64,000 nucleotides of DNA, taken from NCBI GenBank assembly GCA_024305405.1, contig JAKNDB010000105.1, positions 310,001-374,000 on the forward strand, in the 5' to 3' direction. The DNA is from Dirofilaria immitis (taxonomy: Eukaryota; Nematoda; Chromadorea; Rhabditida; Onchocercidae). A program made the position numbers and the translations under genes. This document shows, one piece after another, positions 1 through 12,803 of this stretch (position 1 is the stretch's first letter; every line of letters starts with the position of its first letter). The notes beneath the pieces were generated by a model. The model saw only the letters and a program-made list of their open reading frames with translations. It did no database searches and had not been told where the DNA came from.

Positions 1-70
1 CACATTTTTACATGTTAGTCAGGAGGTTTTGATTGTAATTTTTTTTTGCAGATTCAATATATTATTTTAG

Positions 71-2203
71 CTTGCAAAATTCAATAAGGAAACGGAATTT
101 GTTGGTGGTAATGAAGAAGTATATTATGATTACGATTCTTTCATAGAAACAATAAATACTGAAGTTTCAATAACCTCAACATTTGAGAGTAGTGAGGAGG
201 TGGCAAATGATGTCAAACCGTGTGAAAAACAAGCGTTTGGGTGGATGCACAAAAATAACATTGGTATTAATCTCTGTTTTGACATTTCATAAACAATTAG
301 CGAAAAATTTTATTTTACTTCATTCTGTAATTTTGTCATTTAGCGTCCGTTGTGTTAGCTTTTTTGAAAATGTTCTGAATGCTTTAAATTTGTGTTTCAG
401 TAGTACGAAATAATGCATTAGTATATGATCCAATGGTTAGGAATCCATTATTCGCTCGTGCTGATAAAAGCATTGCTGCAGAATTGACATTATTAAGTAT
501 GCATTATCACCCTTCCGTTGCTGTGTTTGCATCGAATCTGCTTAAAGTAAGTGGAAAATGTGAAAGTGACTTTCGAGATCTTTTGTTAAAATAATTTCAT
601 TTAATCCTATTAGGAGACATAAGTTAACTGAATCGATAGTATTTTTATTCAATTAAAAATTACTGTCCCGTTCTCTCTGAATTGTAACATTATGAATGAT
701 TGTAGGGCATATCAGTACGATATGACGGCGATCCACTGCTGGATTTTACGCAAATACGTTTTCTTGACCGTTTCGTTTTTCGCAATCCCAAAACAAACGA
801 TATGAATGAGAAGAATATGCGGTGCAAAGTTTACGATTCTCATAGTGTTAGAAAACTACCAGTTATGTCGAAGGTTCTACATTGCCTCAGTTTTTTAACA
901 TGTTTGCTTTTAAATTGTTTTATCTTAGTTCCAAATTACAAGATCTTTGTAAACTTCAGGAATATGCTGCAAAAAGCAGAAATGAAATACCTACTGATGA
1001 AAGATTTTTACACCGTTTTGCATCGATGAAGATGCGGATGAAGAAAGAAAACGAAAACGAAGTTATTCATGAAGATGATGATATTGAAAGCGTCAATTCC
1101 GATGAGTTCAATATGTTGCTAAGTATATAATTGTACACTTTATGTTTATGAAATGTTTGAGGATTCTTAGAATAAAGACTTACAAAAATGAAAGATTCTT
1201 AAAATATGGATTCCATTGTTGTTGAAAGATTTTATGAACAAATTTTCTTCTAAAAAATTTTTTGATTTCATAAATTTAGAAAATAATCCTCAGTTTTTGT
1301 AGATCGTTTCGAGCCGAACGAACGAAGGGAAGTATTTGATGTTGATTTCAGTCAGAATTTAGTATTGAGAAGAAGAAAAAGAAAAAGAAATGGAAGGCCG
1401 AAAGCAATCACTTGAAAACGATGCTGATGACATAAGGAAAAGGGATGTGATGGATGTTGATGAAGATGAGGAATTTGAAGACTGGAGTGAAGATGATATT
1501 GAGGTTCAAGTAAGTATAAATAAAGTGCTGAAACAATAAATTTTCTCGTCGGGAAATTTCGAAATTTCAATTTGACTAAAGTTATTCTTAGATACTATTT
1601 ATTGCATGATTAAGATAATAAGTTCATTGCGTAATGAAGTTGATTTTAAAGGAAGAATCAGATACTGCGGAAGAAAAAACGGAGAATCAAGTGAAAGCGA
1701 ATTTGCTGAAGAGACACAAGAAAAATATGATAGTGATGATTCGGATGATTTCGTTAAACAATTCAGTTATGTGGAAGACGCTGCAATAAGTGCTGATAAG
1801 GTTAATTTTGATGTTTGTCGAATGATATTTAAGAAAAGTTTTGCAAAAATTAATGGACCAATTTAAGAAAAAAGACTAATCAGATGACTCAATAACGCTT
1901 TGACGATTAGATACTGATTCACTATTCGTACTATCAGAGCTAGCTCAGTTTTTTGTTACTGTATCACCATGTTTCATCTCTTCTTTAATTTTTAAAATTA
2001 TCCCTTTTCCAGCTGTTATTTCTAATAGACAATTTTCTAAAATTTTTTTCATTCCAATAAACTCATAATTTCATTCCTCTATTAAATTTCGGTATTCTTT
2101 CAAGTTCACGACGATGTTAGAAGAAGAAAATGAGTCAGAAAGAAAGGAATCGAAAAGGAAGACTAAGAAAGTCTGTGGATTCAAGAAGCGAAGAAGTCAG
2201 TAA
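71..2203 (+). CDS. CEBPZ/Noc1/Mak21-like ribosome biogenesis factor, 3' part
   Basis: This is the C-terminal part of the CCAAT/enhancer-binding protein zeta (Noc1, yeast Mak21) family, a nucleolar factor for early 60S subunit assembly. The 5' part lies before the window. Exons read as 71-263, 401-546, 706-873, 960-1122, about 1370-1509, 1652-1800 and 2105-2203 (stop TAA). Diagnostic segments are YDPMVRNPLF, LSMHYHPSVAVFASNLLK, YDGDPLLDFTQIRFLDRFV and FRNPK, typical of the CBF/Mak21 domain end, then LPVMSKEYAAKSRNEIPTDE across the 873/960 junction. An acidic tail (DDDIESVNSDEF, DEDEEFEDWSEDD, DSDDSDDFVKQFSYVEDAA) and a basic end (KRKTKKVCGFKKRRSQ) follow, as in the family. Exon 1652-1800 only keeps its frame if the A run at 1674-1679 has one more base; the acceptor near 1369 is weak. 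Identity is very likely; acidic-tail exon borders are less certain. Confidence 0.9.
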
Positions 2204-4956
2204 TGTCTTAGTGAAATCTAAAGCCGTATGGATTGTTACTTGTCATTTTTATAAATTTTTATGCAATTTCTGACATCTACAGAGAAGCATATAACTTAAA
2301 AATTTATTCATACGTTTTGTATTTAAGTTGTGGTTCTATTCAAAAACATAAGCAGTTTATGTGAAGAATAATACTTAAAGCTGTAGTATGCGTGACCAGC
2401 CATCGTAAAACTTCCGTAACTCATTGGATATTCAAATTATTTTATAATATTCTTTAATCTTCTGCATGCTGAAATTGGAAAGCTAATTAGGCCCCGTAAA
2501 GCATTTGTCCATTACATTTTATGTCAGGAAAAATGTTAATGTTTGTTTTTTTACTGCAGTTCCACTGTAGTCTCAGTGGTTTTATAATTTTTTTATGTAT
2601 GCTGAGTTTATGAATAAAGTCGGAAGATAATGGGTCGGAATCGATTATAAATGATTGATAGATGAAATGGGTGCTCTGCTATTGAATAAAAATATATCCC
2701 TCAATTTTTTTGAGTTTTCGAAATTCTTTTAAATTACAATTTGAAACATATACCACAACTAGATGTCGTGAAGAAAATTTTTTGAAGTTCTGAGTGCCTT
2801 GACGAAGTTTGACGGTGCCACTTTAAAATATTGTCATCCTTTATTTGTAGTAGTGCCATCGTTTTATCCTTAGCATTCGTTCCTCTCTTTTTTTGTGCTT
2901 AATTTTAGAGAGGATTGTTTGAAGGCCTATCGAATTTTTAATTTAGTGTAAGTCCTTCATCTCCTCAGTTTTTAGTTAATCTCTCTCTTAAATATTTTGC
3001 ATTATGCGATCGATAATCAGATGTTTTTGATTCACGGCAATAAAAAAATGGTTTTCACGAACTTGAAGGTAAATAGTATTATGCCGTTGTTACATTGTAT
3101 TCAGTATAAACATCCACGATGGTATCTATCATATTCGGTACAAATTTTTTCGAGAACTTTTTCATGAGTATATTGAAATAAGTCCTTTTAAGGCAAGAAA
3201 TTATCTGACATCAATATTAGAAATTGAAATTATTACTTTCTTTTTTCCTCTGTTTTTCAGATTTTCTTTTACTTGTTATTCGTTTACAGATGAATCAATA
3301 ACCATCATATAAAATTGAGATCAATAAAACTATTCATTATTGATTGAGGGAAAACTTTAATTAATGCGAAATAATTCATTTGGAAAAATTTTTCAATTTC
3401 GTAACAAATTTTTGAAAAGTTTTGAGAATATACTGTAAAAGAAGTTTGTCACTTTATTGTCCTTTTCCTTTTATCGCTTGTTGATTAGAAAAAACTTGGA
3501 GTTGAATTAACCAATTTGGTATCTCAATGATAAAGGAGATTCTGCTGAAAGGGATTCGCTTAAATTGACTAAGATAATGTCACGTATCTATTTAAGATTT
3601 CAGAAAGTAGTTTAAGCTACGTGAAATTTCAGAAGATATAAATTCGCAATCGTTAGTGTCGTTCACTCTTATTTTACAACAAATCCTTTTCTCATCATCC
3701 ATTTCAGTTCACTGAAATTGAGTTACTCTGAATTCCTCTGAGTGAGATTTTCATTTAGGGTAACATATAATTCACGTAAATTAAACTTGGCATGGTATGC
3801 GTATATCATGCAGTATTTTACTTTTATTGGCTCATGTTTGAGTAAATATCTGAGGCATTTCTAAATATTCGACTTTGAAAGGAATGATAGATTCAGTTCT
3901 TATCCTTCGAAAAAAGGTCTACAATATCAGTATCATCTTCAAGCCTGGGGCTAAGCTGTTGATGGTGATGCATGAATACATGTTTCTTATCAAATTTTGT
4001 GTGTCAAATCAATTTATAATGTGAAATCTATCCAGTTTAATTTTAATTTAAATTAATATTTAATACATCCGGTATTTGATACATTCAACATTTTGAATAT
4101 TAAGTATTCGCATGAGAACGATAAGTTAGGAAAACCAAATACATCATCGATTTGGAGAATGATCGAAAGAGATTTCTGAAAGGGAATATATGATAGATAT
4201 TTCGGATTATGAATAAGTAATCTCAAAAAAATGAATTAAAAATTGAGTCCATCATTTTAAATCAGATTTTTCATGCGAATTATACAAAGATTCCATCGAT
4301 CACTCTTCAGAATTGAAATCATTTCTTCATATTCATTTTAAGGATCGATTGACATTTTAAGATAAATGAAATTATTTTTGCTTTTCATCTCCAAATATTT
4401 GTTAAACAGTTTTATTTATTCATTTCATCTAAACAACAGAGATGAATAAAATGAATTTTCTTGGATTTTAATTAAAAATCCAAGGGTAACGAATATCATT
4501 TGAACAAAGATTACTGCCATAAATTCATTCATCACATCGCAGATTAGAAATCGCTTTTAATTAAAAATTGGATTGGTTCATTTAACAAGAATCCTTTGTT
4601 ATTTTTCATTTATTTATGATCAATATTCTTACTGAACAGATAAATGCATTTTTAAAATATATTAAAATTGAGAAAATATTTTTTGATATTATTATCGTTG
4701 TCAATGTTTCAATTTTGTAGCAACAATGATATCGACAACTTTTTGATTCTTATTCTCCAAACATGAGAAAATGTATATAAATACTGTTAGAATCATCGAT
4801 TTTCCCTTTAACCTTTTATCCTAAAATCCCATTCAATATAACTTCTAATATTCGATTTCGTATTGTGACAATGATATTCATATATATTTTCCTCTATTTG
4901 GAAGAAATTTTTTTGAACTACTTAAATTTGATTGGATTTATGATATTTTTTTGCAG
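2204..4956. other. Intergenic stretch, no supported gene
   Basis: AT-rich sequence after the CEBPZ stop codon. I see only short open frames without exon-like borders or recognisable protein. It presumably holds the 3' UTR of the upstream gene at its left end. Confidence 0.6.
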
Positions 4957-5069
4957 ACTTTTTCTTTTGAAATATTAATTACTGAAATAGCAACCGCGCT
5001 ATTCCGTCAAAAATATACAATGAAAGAAGATTTACATGAAGCTACAAATAGCGGTCGTTCTACAAAGTA
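4957..5069 (+). other. Exon-like island, unassigned
   Basis: A T-rich acceptor (TTTTTTTGCAG) is followed by an open frame starting TFSFEILITEIATALFRQKY and running into GRSTK, with a GTAAAG donor inside the last lysine codon. Base composition is less AT-biased than the flanks. I cannot link it convincingly to a neighbouring exon or a family. It may belong with the islands near 5323-5535, 5640-5740 and 6394-6546 as one poorly resolved plus-strand gene, or may be chance. Confidence 0.3.
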
Positions 5070-5322
5070 AAGATTTATAGGAATCTTTCTTATTTATGAA
5101 AAATGTCAATCTCTGGTGTGAAATCATGCCAAAGGATTCTGATGTTTCAAGAAGTTCAGTTTTATTCAAAAAAAAAAAAAAGAAAAAACTGCTTGATATC
5201 AAGTGTTCAGTACATTTATAAGCGAACATTTCCCAAGGGGCAGTCTCTTTATGTTTGTAGTGATTAGGCCAATCTTCTTATCATTCCACTGTTAACAATA
5301 TATAATTGTACTTTTACGAACG

Positions 5323-5535
5323 ATATATAGTATATTATGCGACGAAGGCCATTGAAGTATTTCTAAATATGTCACAACATCATACTGCTGCTCACTTTGT
5401 TATAGTTGATGAAATAGCAGTAATAATATTACTTATAATAGTATTCATGCATACAATGAAGTTAATTGAGCATTTACTACTACATTCCGAAAAATTTCAT
5501 TTAGTGTTGAAGAATATAAACTTAAGAACGTGTTA
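5323..5535 (+). other. Exon-like open frame, unassigned
   Basis: Open frame containing ATKAIEVFLNMSQHHTAAHF followed by a hydrophobic stretch (IAVIILLIIVFM), ending at TGT TAG. The first part has near-coding composition and codon use. There is no recognisable family and no clear donor. It may be an exon of the same unresolved plus-strand gene as its neighbours. Confidence 0.25.
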
Positions 5536-6393
5536 GAATGATAAACTACGACGGACGTGATATACACAGAAGTTAAGAAACATAATTATATTTGAACAAT
5601 TTGTATTTGTCTTTTAATTTATTTTTATCTTTTTTTTTTAGATTACTAAATTTAGATGTTGTCAGTGATGAATCGATATTGACGAATTCAATTTATGACT
5701 TTATTGTTACTTACGAGTTCTTTTATGCATATTCGAAAAAGGTTATATCGTTTGCACAAAAGTTATTAAATCATTAATTCTTTTAATAAAAAGAAAAATG
5801 GAATCGAGTTCTTTCTGAAAGGCTGAAAAGTTACTCAAATAGATTGAAAAATTCTCATCTTTTATCCTTTCCATCGATTATATATGCATAGTTTGCGTTA
5901 TCTTATCATCGATGCATATCTCATAATTATGTTAGGTACAGCATATTTTCTATGTACGCTTCCCGTTCTAAATCATTTTCGAATTTAAAGATTCAACACT
6001 GCATGATATCCAAAATTTAAATGCTTTACTTTAATATAAAAAAATAAATTTAAAATACAAATTAAAATATTCAAAATAGCTGTAATCTTCCCTACTACCT
6101 ATCTTTAATAAAATTAAAGACTTCTGATACGATTACTTAGCATTCGCAACTCATCCAAATTTAAATATTATCCAACTTTTTATAGATTATGAAGTTGAAT
6201 AGTATCGGTAATCTTTCATGCCAAAAGGAATCCTTATGTTAATAGTAATACCAGTAGGTATGGCAATATAATAACAAAGGATCAGTTGTTATAGATTATC
6301 TCACCTGAATTTTGATCGAATATAAAAATATCGCTAAAGGAACACTACTACCTTTTTTTTTCACTGTGCAATCAGAAAAACTGCTTCTTTCAG

Positions 6394-6546
6394 CACAAAC
6401 GACGCAGTTCACGTACAACTTCACGCAATTAGCTTCTAGAAATTCTTTTGAAAAAGCCGAAAACGTTGCAATTTTTGTTAATGAGGGAGAAGAACATGAT
6501 TTTTTGTTGCTGCCCGGGGAACATTTTACGTTTATGCTTTTCAGCA
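6394..6546 (+). other. Probable coding exon of an unidentified gene
   Basis: This has good exon borders: acceptor CTTCTTTCAG before 6394 and donor GTAAGTTTTC after 6546. The 153-nt frame between them starts and ends in the same phase. It encodes TTQFTYNFTQLASRNSFEKA and then ENVAIFVNEGEEHDFLLLPG, followed by EHFTFMLFSS. The alternating polar/hydrophobic pattern with a PGEHFTF turn looks like a beta-sandwich, of the kind found in large trafficking-complex subunits, but I cannot name it. No partner exon is certain. Confidence 0.5.
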
Positions 6547-7244
6547 GTAAGTTTTCCTTTTTCTTGGACTACATGGAATTTGATTTACCAATAAATAAAA
6601 AGATAAAAAATTAGTTAAAAATTGGATTATATATTCACCAAATTAAAAAATAGTAATAAATTTACTGTTGATGAAATCGAATTTAAAGAAGAATGATTTC
6701 GAAGAAAATTTTGAATGATTATTTCTAACTTTCTAAGAAATGTATGTACTGTATTTCAATTTCAATACGTGTTAGAAATCAATATTCCTTACAACTTCCA
6801 GAACGAAAACGATTTCTTTTTGCATAGCTGAGACTAACAACTTTGATCGACTTTTTTTTCGAATTAGATTAAACTAAAATGAGAAGATTAAATCATGCAT
6901 TTGAACTTTTTCATTGACAAAATTCCTATTGTTTCATATGATTTGACTGCAAGAGAGGAAAGAAATTTTCATTTATTGTAATCTTAAAAGGATAACTGAA
7001 TCTCATAAGGTAACATCACCAGTGCAGCGGCAGTCCAATAGTTTATTTGATTGCCAAATATCGAGATTTTCTGATACTGAAAATAATGTAACAATCTAGT
7101 CGGACTACAAGTATACAAAATACCAAATAAAAATTTGCTCTAGATAATAATAAGATCTTAAATTTGTCATTAGCACCAATAACAAGACCACATGGATATT
7201 TTGTGCTAAAAGCAACACAGATGAATAAAGAACAAGTGTATGAA
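6547..7244. other. Non-coding stretch
   Basis: AT-rich sequence without an exon-like segment that I can support. Confidence 0.5.
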
Positions 7245-7291
7245 GAATTGAATTGAATTGAAATTGAATTGAAATGAATTGAATTGAAATG
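7245..7291. repeat. Imperfect AATTG/AATG tandem repeat
   Basis: About nine consecutive units of GAATT/TGAAA type (gaattgaattgaattgaaa and similar), with single-base variants. It lies at the edge of the minus-strand coding-like segment to its right. Confidence 0.85.
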
Positions 7292-7299
7292 TTACTTTT

Positions 7300-7515
7300 T
7301 TCTATTTTCAAAAGCACAAACTGCAGCAGATTGTGCAAGTTCTGCTTCTTTCTCCCCATGGCATATCTTTACAGCTTCTGTTGCCAAAACATCTGCTTCT
7401 ATTAATAATTCCCTTATTTTTTACCAAGCTTTTCAACAACCCCACTGCTTCTACAGCATAGCTGATAATAGCTGATTTTTGAAGAGTTTTGTGATGTCTT
7501 AGTGCAAATCATTGG
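7300..7515 (-). pseudogene. Minus-strand coding-like segment with one frame break
   Basis: On the minus strand the segment reads ALRHHKTLQKSAIISYAVEA, then VGLLKSLVK, and after a frame change at the A run near 7415-7420 continues IRELLIEADVLATEAVKIC, then HGEKEAELAQSAAVCAFENR. A possible donor (GTAACA) follows near 7291. The alanine/lysine/glutamate-rich helical composition is unlike the random frames nearby. I do not recognise a family. It could be a real exon carrying an assembly indel, or a decayed gene fragment. Confidence 0.35.
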
Positions 7516-8600
7516 ATCTATAACATATGGTTGGACTATGCAAGAGGTAATGTTTTTATATATGTTACTTAGAAAAGCTTACAAAACTCAATGTTGGCGG
7601 TGAGTAAGGAGGAGAATTGTCAATTCTGAGTGAAGAAGTTTGCTTAAAAGTTGTAGACGATCTTTTGTCTTTCGAGAGTAGTCTTTGTAAGTGAGATTGG
7701 CATACATGGGCTAGACTAGTAAAAGCATCAAACAAACAAAGCTAGAATACAAGAAACGGCTGGGAAATTAGATAGCGCTAGGAAAGAGAACTTCTGCTTT
7801 TCAATTAAAGTTAAAAATTCCTTGCTGAAGAATTTTTGACATCTTCCGTAAGAAAGAAATCAGCTAAATGAAAAATTTTAATTTGTGCCTAAATATGACC
7901 ATTTTTAATCGTAAATAACTCAAAGCGATTTTTTCTTTCCCGAAATTTTCTTAAAATTGTAAACGTTTAAGCAGAATAAAGTGATGATAGGTGTAGCATA
8001 AGATACAAGACAAATCACACTGCAGAAAACAATTTAAAAACAGCTGCTTCGGGCAGCATCACAAAAACAGACAATACAGAAAAAATACTTTCACAACAAT
8101 ACCACTAAATATTAGATTTCCTCTAAAAGTAATTAGGAAAAACAAACTTTTTCAGATGGGTATTGTAATTTCCTACTGAACTACAATTCAAAACGTATTA
8201 TAAATTTATAAATTTCTTTTTCTTTTAACTACATAATATTAACCAATTGCATTTTGCTAATGTTTTGCTGGCAAATTGAGAATTCCGAAATATATTAGAA
8301 TTATATTAGAAAAAACTTATTTGACATAATCCTACATTTTAAAAGAGAATTTATCAATAAAACTATTTGCATTTTGCGCAAAAGTGTTTCGAATTTTTTT
8401 CGCAAAGTGTTCTTTAGTAGTGAAGTCCAATAATCCCGACTGATTATGAGATACTAAGAAAAGAAAAAAGATTTTGAGGAGACAAAATAATCTATTTATA
8501 CTGAATATCAGTGAACTCTCATCAACAGATTAGAACACTAAGATCTGAAGACGAAACCAATTACATAAATTATACAAAATTGAAAATAAAGTTACTAAAG
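7516..8600. other. Intergenic stretch downstream of the RNase gene
   Basis: AT-rich sequence that should contain the 3' UTR of the minus-strand RNase T2 gene at its right end. No exon-like segment was seen. Confidence 0.5.
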
Positions 8601-10069
8601 TCATAGCTTTTTTCCGCTAATAACATTAGTGAAGGGTAAGTAGGCGATACCACCTGCAGGACAAGGCTGATGTATTAATGAAAACGAATTTATAATATTT
8701 CGCCATTTTTGCGGCTTCTTCTTACAATCCATAAGTTCGAAATCCTTAGTTAAACATAGGCGCACATCAGCTAATAACCATTTTTTAGTCTGTAATATTT
8801 AAATCGTGAATGCAGGGAAGTAACAACTTATTATTTTATCATCAAGTTGATAAGCTATTAAGGAAGCTGCAGAAAAATACCTCTTTATCTTTTAGGCAAC
8901 AAAATTGCACGTTTTTTCCATAAGCAGACCTTAAATTTTTATGCAATAACAACCAACTGTATAACTTTTCTTGTGATGGAACGACTTTTTCCTTTTCCAG
9001 TATGCTATAAATTCAAATTTAAATTCAAGGTAATTTAACTGAAAAGCGAAAAATTAGAATAACAACATTTTATAGATTTTTCAAATGTCACTAAGTTGGA
9101 TGAAACAGGAAGCTACGGTCTTTGCAAGTATTTTTAAAATTGTTTACAAAAGTTCACGAATTTATCCTTGAAAAATTTTCTCCATTAAATTATATCATAT
9201 CCAGCAAAGAAGGCTTTCAAAGAAAAAACATATCACCGTGATTTAGCTATAAAATCACAGTATATTTTTTAATGTGCTAAGAAATCTGACTGAATGGACT
9301 TCAGTTTCCCAAAAATCATAGATGAATGATGATTGCTTTCATCAAAGTGGTACCCGAAAATGTTGATCTGTTCATGGAGAGCAAGGGATTTGTTAAAATA
9401 TTTCATTTCATCGCTGACTTCTTCCACAACTCCCGCACATGTTCCATGTTTTTCCCATTCATGCTTCCTAGAATGATACCACTAATTGGATCGTTATCGA
9501 ATTCAAAAAATTTTTTGAAGATAAGCCTTGAAACGAAGTCAATGATACAAATTCTGCAACACTAATTATTGAAATGCTATTTTTGAAAAAAAATTTACCA
9601 CAACGACGATATGGATTTCCTTACAAATAAATTTGGCCAGTTCCTTTCCAACTTTTCTTTAATTGGGAGAAGTTTGGATAATATAAACTTTTTCGTTGTT
9701 CCACCACAAAATTGCGGGAATGAGCCATCGTTACGACTTGGCCTTAAAACATAAAAACTTGAAATTCAATCATATAATTAAAGTACTCACGAATACTGAA
9801 AATTGTAAGGGTTTGGAAAAGAGATACAACTTGAAGATTTCTCGAACCTACCACAACCCATGAATTGTCCATGGGGCAGCATCAATAGGCACTCTGCAAA
9901 AATTATTAACCATCTCCTCCGTAATAAAACTTTTTGTAGGTCCATTATAGGCACGACAAATAGATGTTGGATAAATTAAAGCAAGTTCAAAATAATCGAA
10001 ATTACCATCTTTTTCAGCATTTCTATGCACCAATGCCGTTGCTATTGGCAGCAGAGTTAATATTTTCAT
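8601..10069 (-). CDS. rnst-2: T2-family ribonuclease (secreted/lysosomal type)
   Basis: Complete five-exon gene; from 5' to 3' the exons are 9852-10069, 9599-9742, 9354-9467, 8881-9004 and 8601-8789, all with consistent phases and no stop, giving about 262 residues. RNase T2 enzymes cleave single-stranded RNA through 2',3'-cyclic phosphates in the lysosome or outside the cell. Active site motif I is PWTIHGLWP (His70); motif II is WKHEWEKHGTC (His123, Glu124, Lys127, His128). Conserved cysteines appear at SICRAY, NNFCRV, PQFCGG and HGTC, with later ones in DVRLCLTKDFELMDC and QPCPAGG. The N-terminus (MKILTLLPIATALV) is a short hydrophobic stretch that could be a signal peptide. Length matches the family. 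C. elegans has one member (rnst-2); orthology is inferred. Confidence 0.94.
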
Positions 10070-12803
10070 TTCAGTTTGTGAATAAACTCACTTCACACTA
10101 TGGAAAATCTTGGAATTTTGATCTGCAAGCAGCATGAAAATTTTAGACAGGCTTTGTATTCAATATGATGCATATATCGACGGAATATTCCTCCAAGGAT
10201 CTTTTTCCTGAACTGACCAGACACAAATCCGACCGATCATCTTTCATTTCCATCATTGAATGGGATCTTAAAACTAAGCTTCCGGCGAAAAGTTAAAATA
10301 TGAAAGCATATTAGGAGATTATGAACCTAAAAATTTATTCAAAATTCCCACGGCATCTTGGGCAGTCACTGATGTTGAAAAGATCTGTAATAATAATAAT
10401 TAATTTACTATTTCAACTCAAGTTCAAAGATTTAGATCAAACAAAGAATTAGAACAAATTACTGAATATCAACATTACAACAATATCGACTAACGATGAA
10501 ATGCTGATCGAAAAAAGTAAGTAGGAAACTGCACAGAACCTATAAATCTAGATTCTCAACTAATTCAACAATTTCGATAAATGAAGGAAGAAAACAGACT
10601 GATTGATTCGTCTCTATCTCTTTTATAATCAACAAATCGCACCACACAATGTTGCTGTCAACGAAGCATAAAATAAATGAAAAGGATTGTATCCTTGGCA
10701 TTAGATTTGAAAATTCAAATACTGATCTGGTTGATAAATAACCATAGTTTGTAATGCTTCAAGCCATATTGCATCATGTCATAATTGATTTTATGTCACA
10801 GTATAGCACCAAGTCAACAATACACATCTGCAGTTATATGTGGAAAAGCGATACCTATCTTTGTTTGTTATTGCGTTACAATAATATGAAAGATAAACAA
10901 ACTTTTAGCAATTAATCAATCAAATAAACAGTTTAAATAATGACAAAGAAATGTATTTCAAAAAGTGAATTTAATAGAAAAATAACCGATTGAAAACCGG
11001 CTAAAAATCGATTCTGTAATAATATTAAGCATCATTCAATGAATAAAAGTGCATAAAATAACATTTTTTACATCCAATCATTTCAAAATAGTTTTTGATT
11101 TATGAGTTCCAAATAATAACAAAAATAAATGAATTACTCATCTTTTCTAACCGTGCCTTTATTATCTGTTGGAACTCGATAGTTAATAAAGTTAAAAATG
11201 GGAAACATCAGAGATGATACCAAAATTTAGCAAGAAGATAATGTCTATTCTTTATCCTATGTTCGGTGTCCTCTCACAGTTTATTCATAGAAAACTTTAG
11301 AAGCTTAGTTGTAATGGCAATTATTTCTCTTTATAAATTTAAATCCATGAATCTACAAAAGAAGTTCTAGATTTCTGAATCTTTACGAATCGCGAATGCT
11401 CACAAAAAAAAACGAATATAATTATGAGAACAAAGAATAACTGAGAGTCGATTCTATAATAAAAATATTAGTAATAATAGTTGAATGAACATAGCAGTGT
11501 AAATAAAAAGGCAACATTACAGAGTAAGCTGAAATGCAATAATATAACGATAAGAAAACTGAACAACCGTTTCCAATTGCATTGAAAAAGTGGAATGACA
11601 GCAAGAAATTACAATGAGCCTTCCTTAGAGCATGGTGAACTATTCTAGAATTATTTGCCTCCCGTGATTTTTATAATTCTATGACATTATGCAATTTAAT
11701 CAACTGATAAACTAGCTTGATCTTTGCACCAAATTAAATTTCTTATTTGAAACTGGACATGCCTGACTCTCAGGCATTGATTATAGAAAAAATCATGCAA
11801 AAATACGAAAGATTTCGAATAGATTGTTTAGTCGGAAAGTTCCTTTTGACTACTTTAAATCTTCAAAATAATTTTTTATACCGAAATTGTGGACTATTTT
11901 GAATAATTTTTTAATACTATATCTAAGACAATCTAATTTTCATGGAACACTAAATATTTTATCTCCAGGCCATTAGTGGAAAATAAATTCTTTACTAAAT
12001 GCACTAAACATTTAAGCTTATTTAAATAATAAAGAAAAGTTTAATAAAAATGAAAATCACCTAGAAAGAGCGGCTGACCGTAAATTTTAATGAGGAAAAT
12101 AGGATAAAAGGAAAAATGCTAAAGTACATTATACTTAAACTATCCATTTTAATTGAAAAGGTCGATCTTAATGTGAACTAAGTTCGACCCATAATGTTCA
12201 CACAAAACAGAAGTTTTTAACAAATTTTTAAAGGAATAGAAGGTCAACAAGTAGCAAATGAAAGAATGAAACGAAGAAAAAACTTTTCGCATCGTACGAT
12301 TGGCAGAATTCGTAAAAAGAAAGGTTTCAGAAATCAAGTATGATTAAAACGAAAGCAACATTTTTACGCATCATTTCCCATAAAATCTAAAGATATAGAT
12401 ATTCTCTTCATGATTCGATTCATGCAAATTTTATTTCTTTTAATGCTATCATACTGCCAAATTCTAATGTTTTGTTTGTTTTTAGGATACAAAGAGAGAG
12501 AAACGAATAAGACTCAGCTACCTGGAATGCATAATAAGAGCAGTGAAAATCTGGTAGGATATATATTATTCGCAAACAATTCCCCATCACTTCCATTTTC
12601 ATAATTTACATAATCGAAAATGAAAAATGAAGAAATAATTGAAGTGCAAGTAGCATAGACAGATCTGAGAAAAATAATTTTGGCAATATTGGACCAACAG
12701 TAAATTGCAGTGTAATACAATTATCAAAATATGTTGTCATTAAAACTCTATTTTTAGCATAAATATGAAAATAAAAAAAAAGTGAAAGAAAAAGCGGCAC
12801 TTT
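10070..12803. other. Intergenic stretch between RNase T2 and Ena/VASP genes
   Basis: This should contain the RNase T2 promoter at its left edge and the Ena/VASP 3' UTR at its right edge, since both genes are on the minus strand. The short open frames in it have no exon borders or recognisable protein. Confidence 0.55.
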
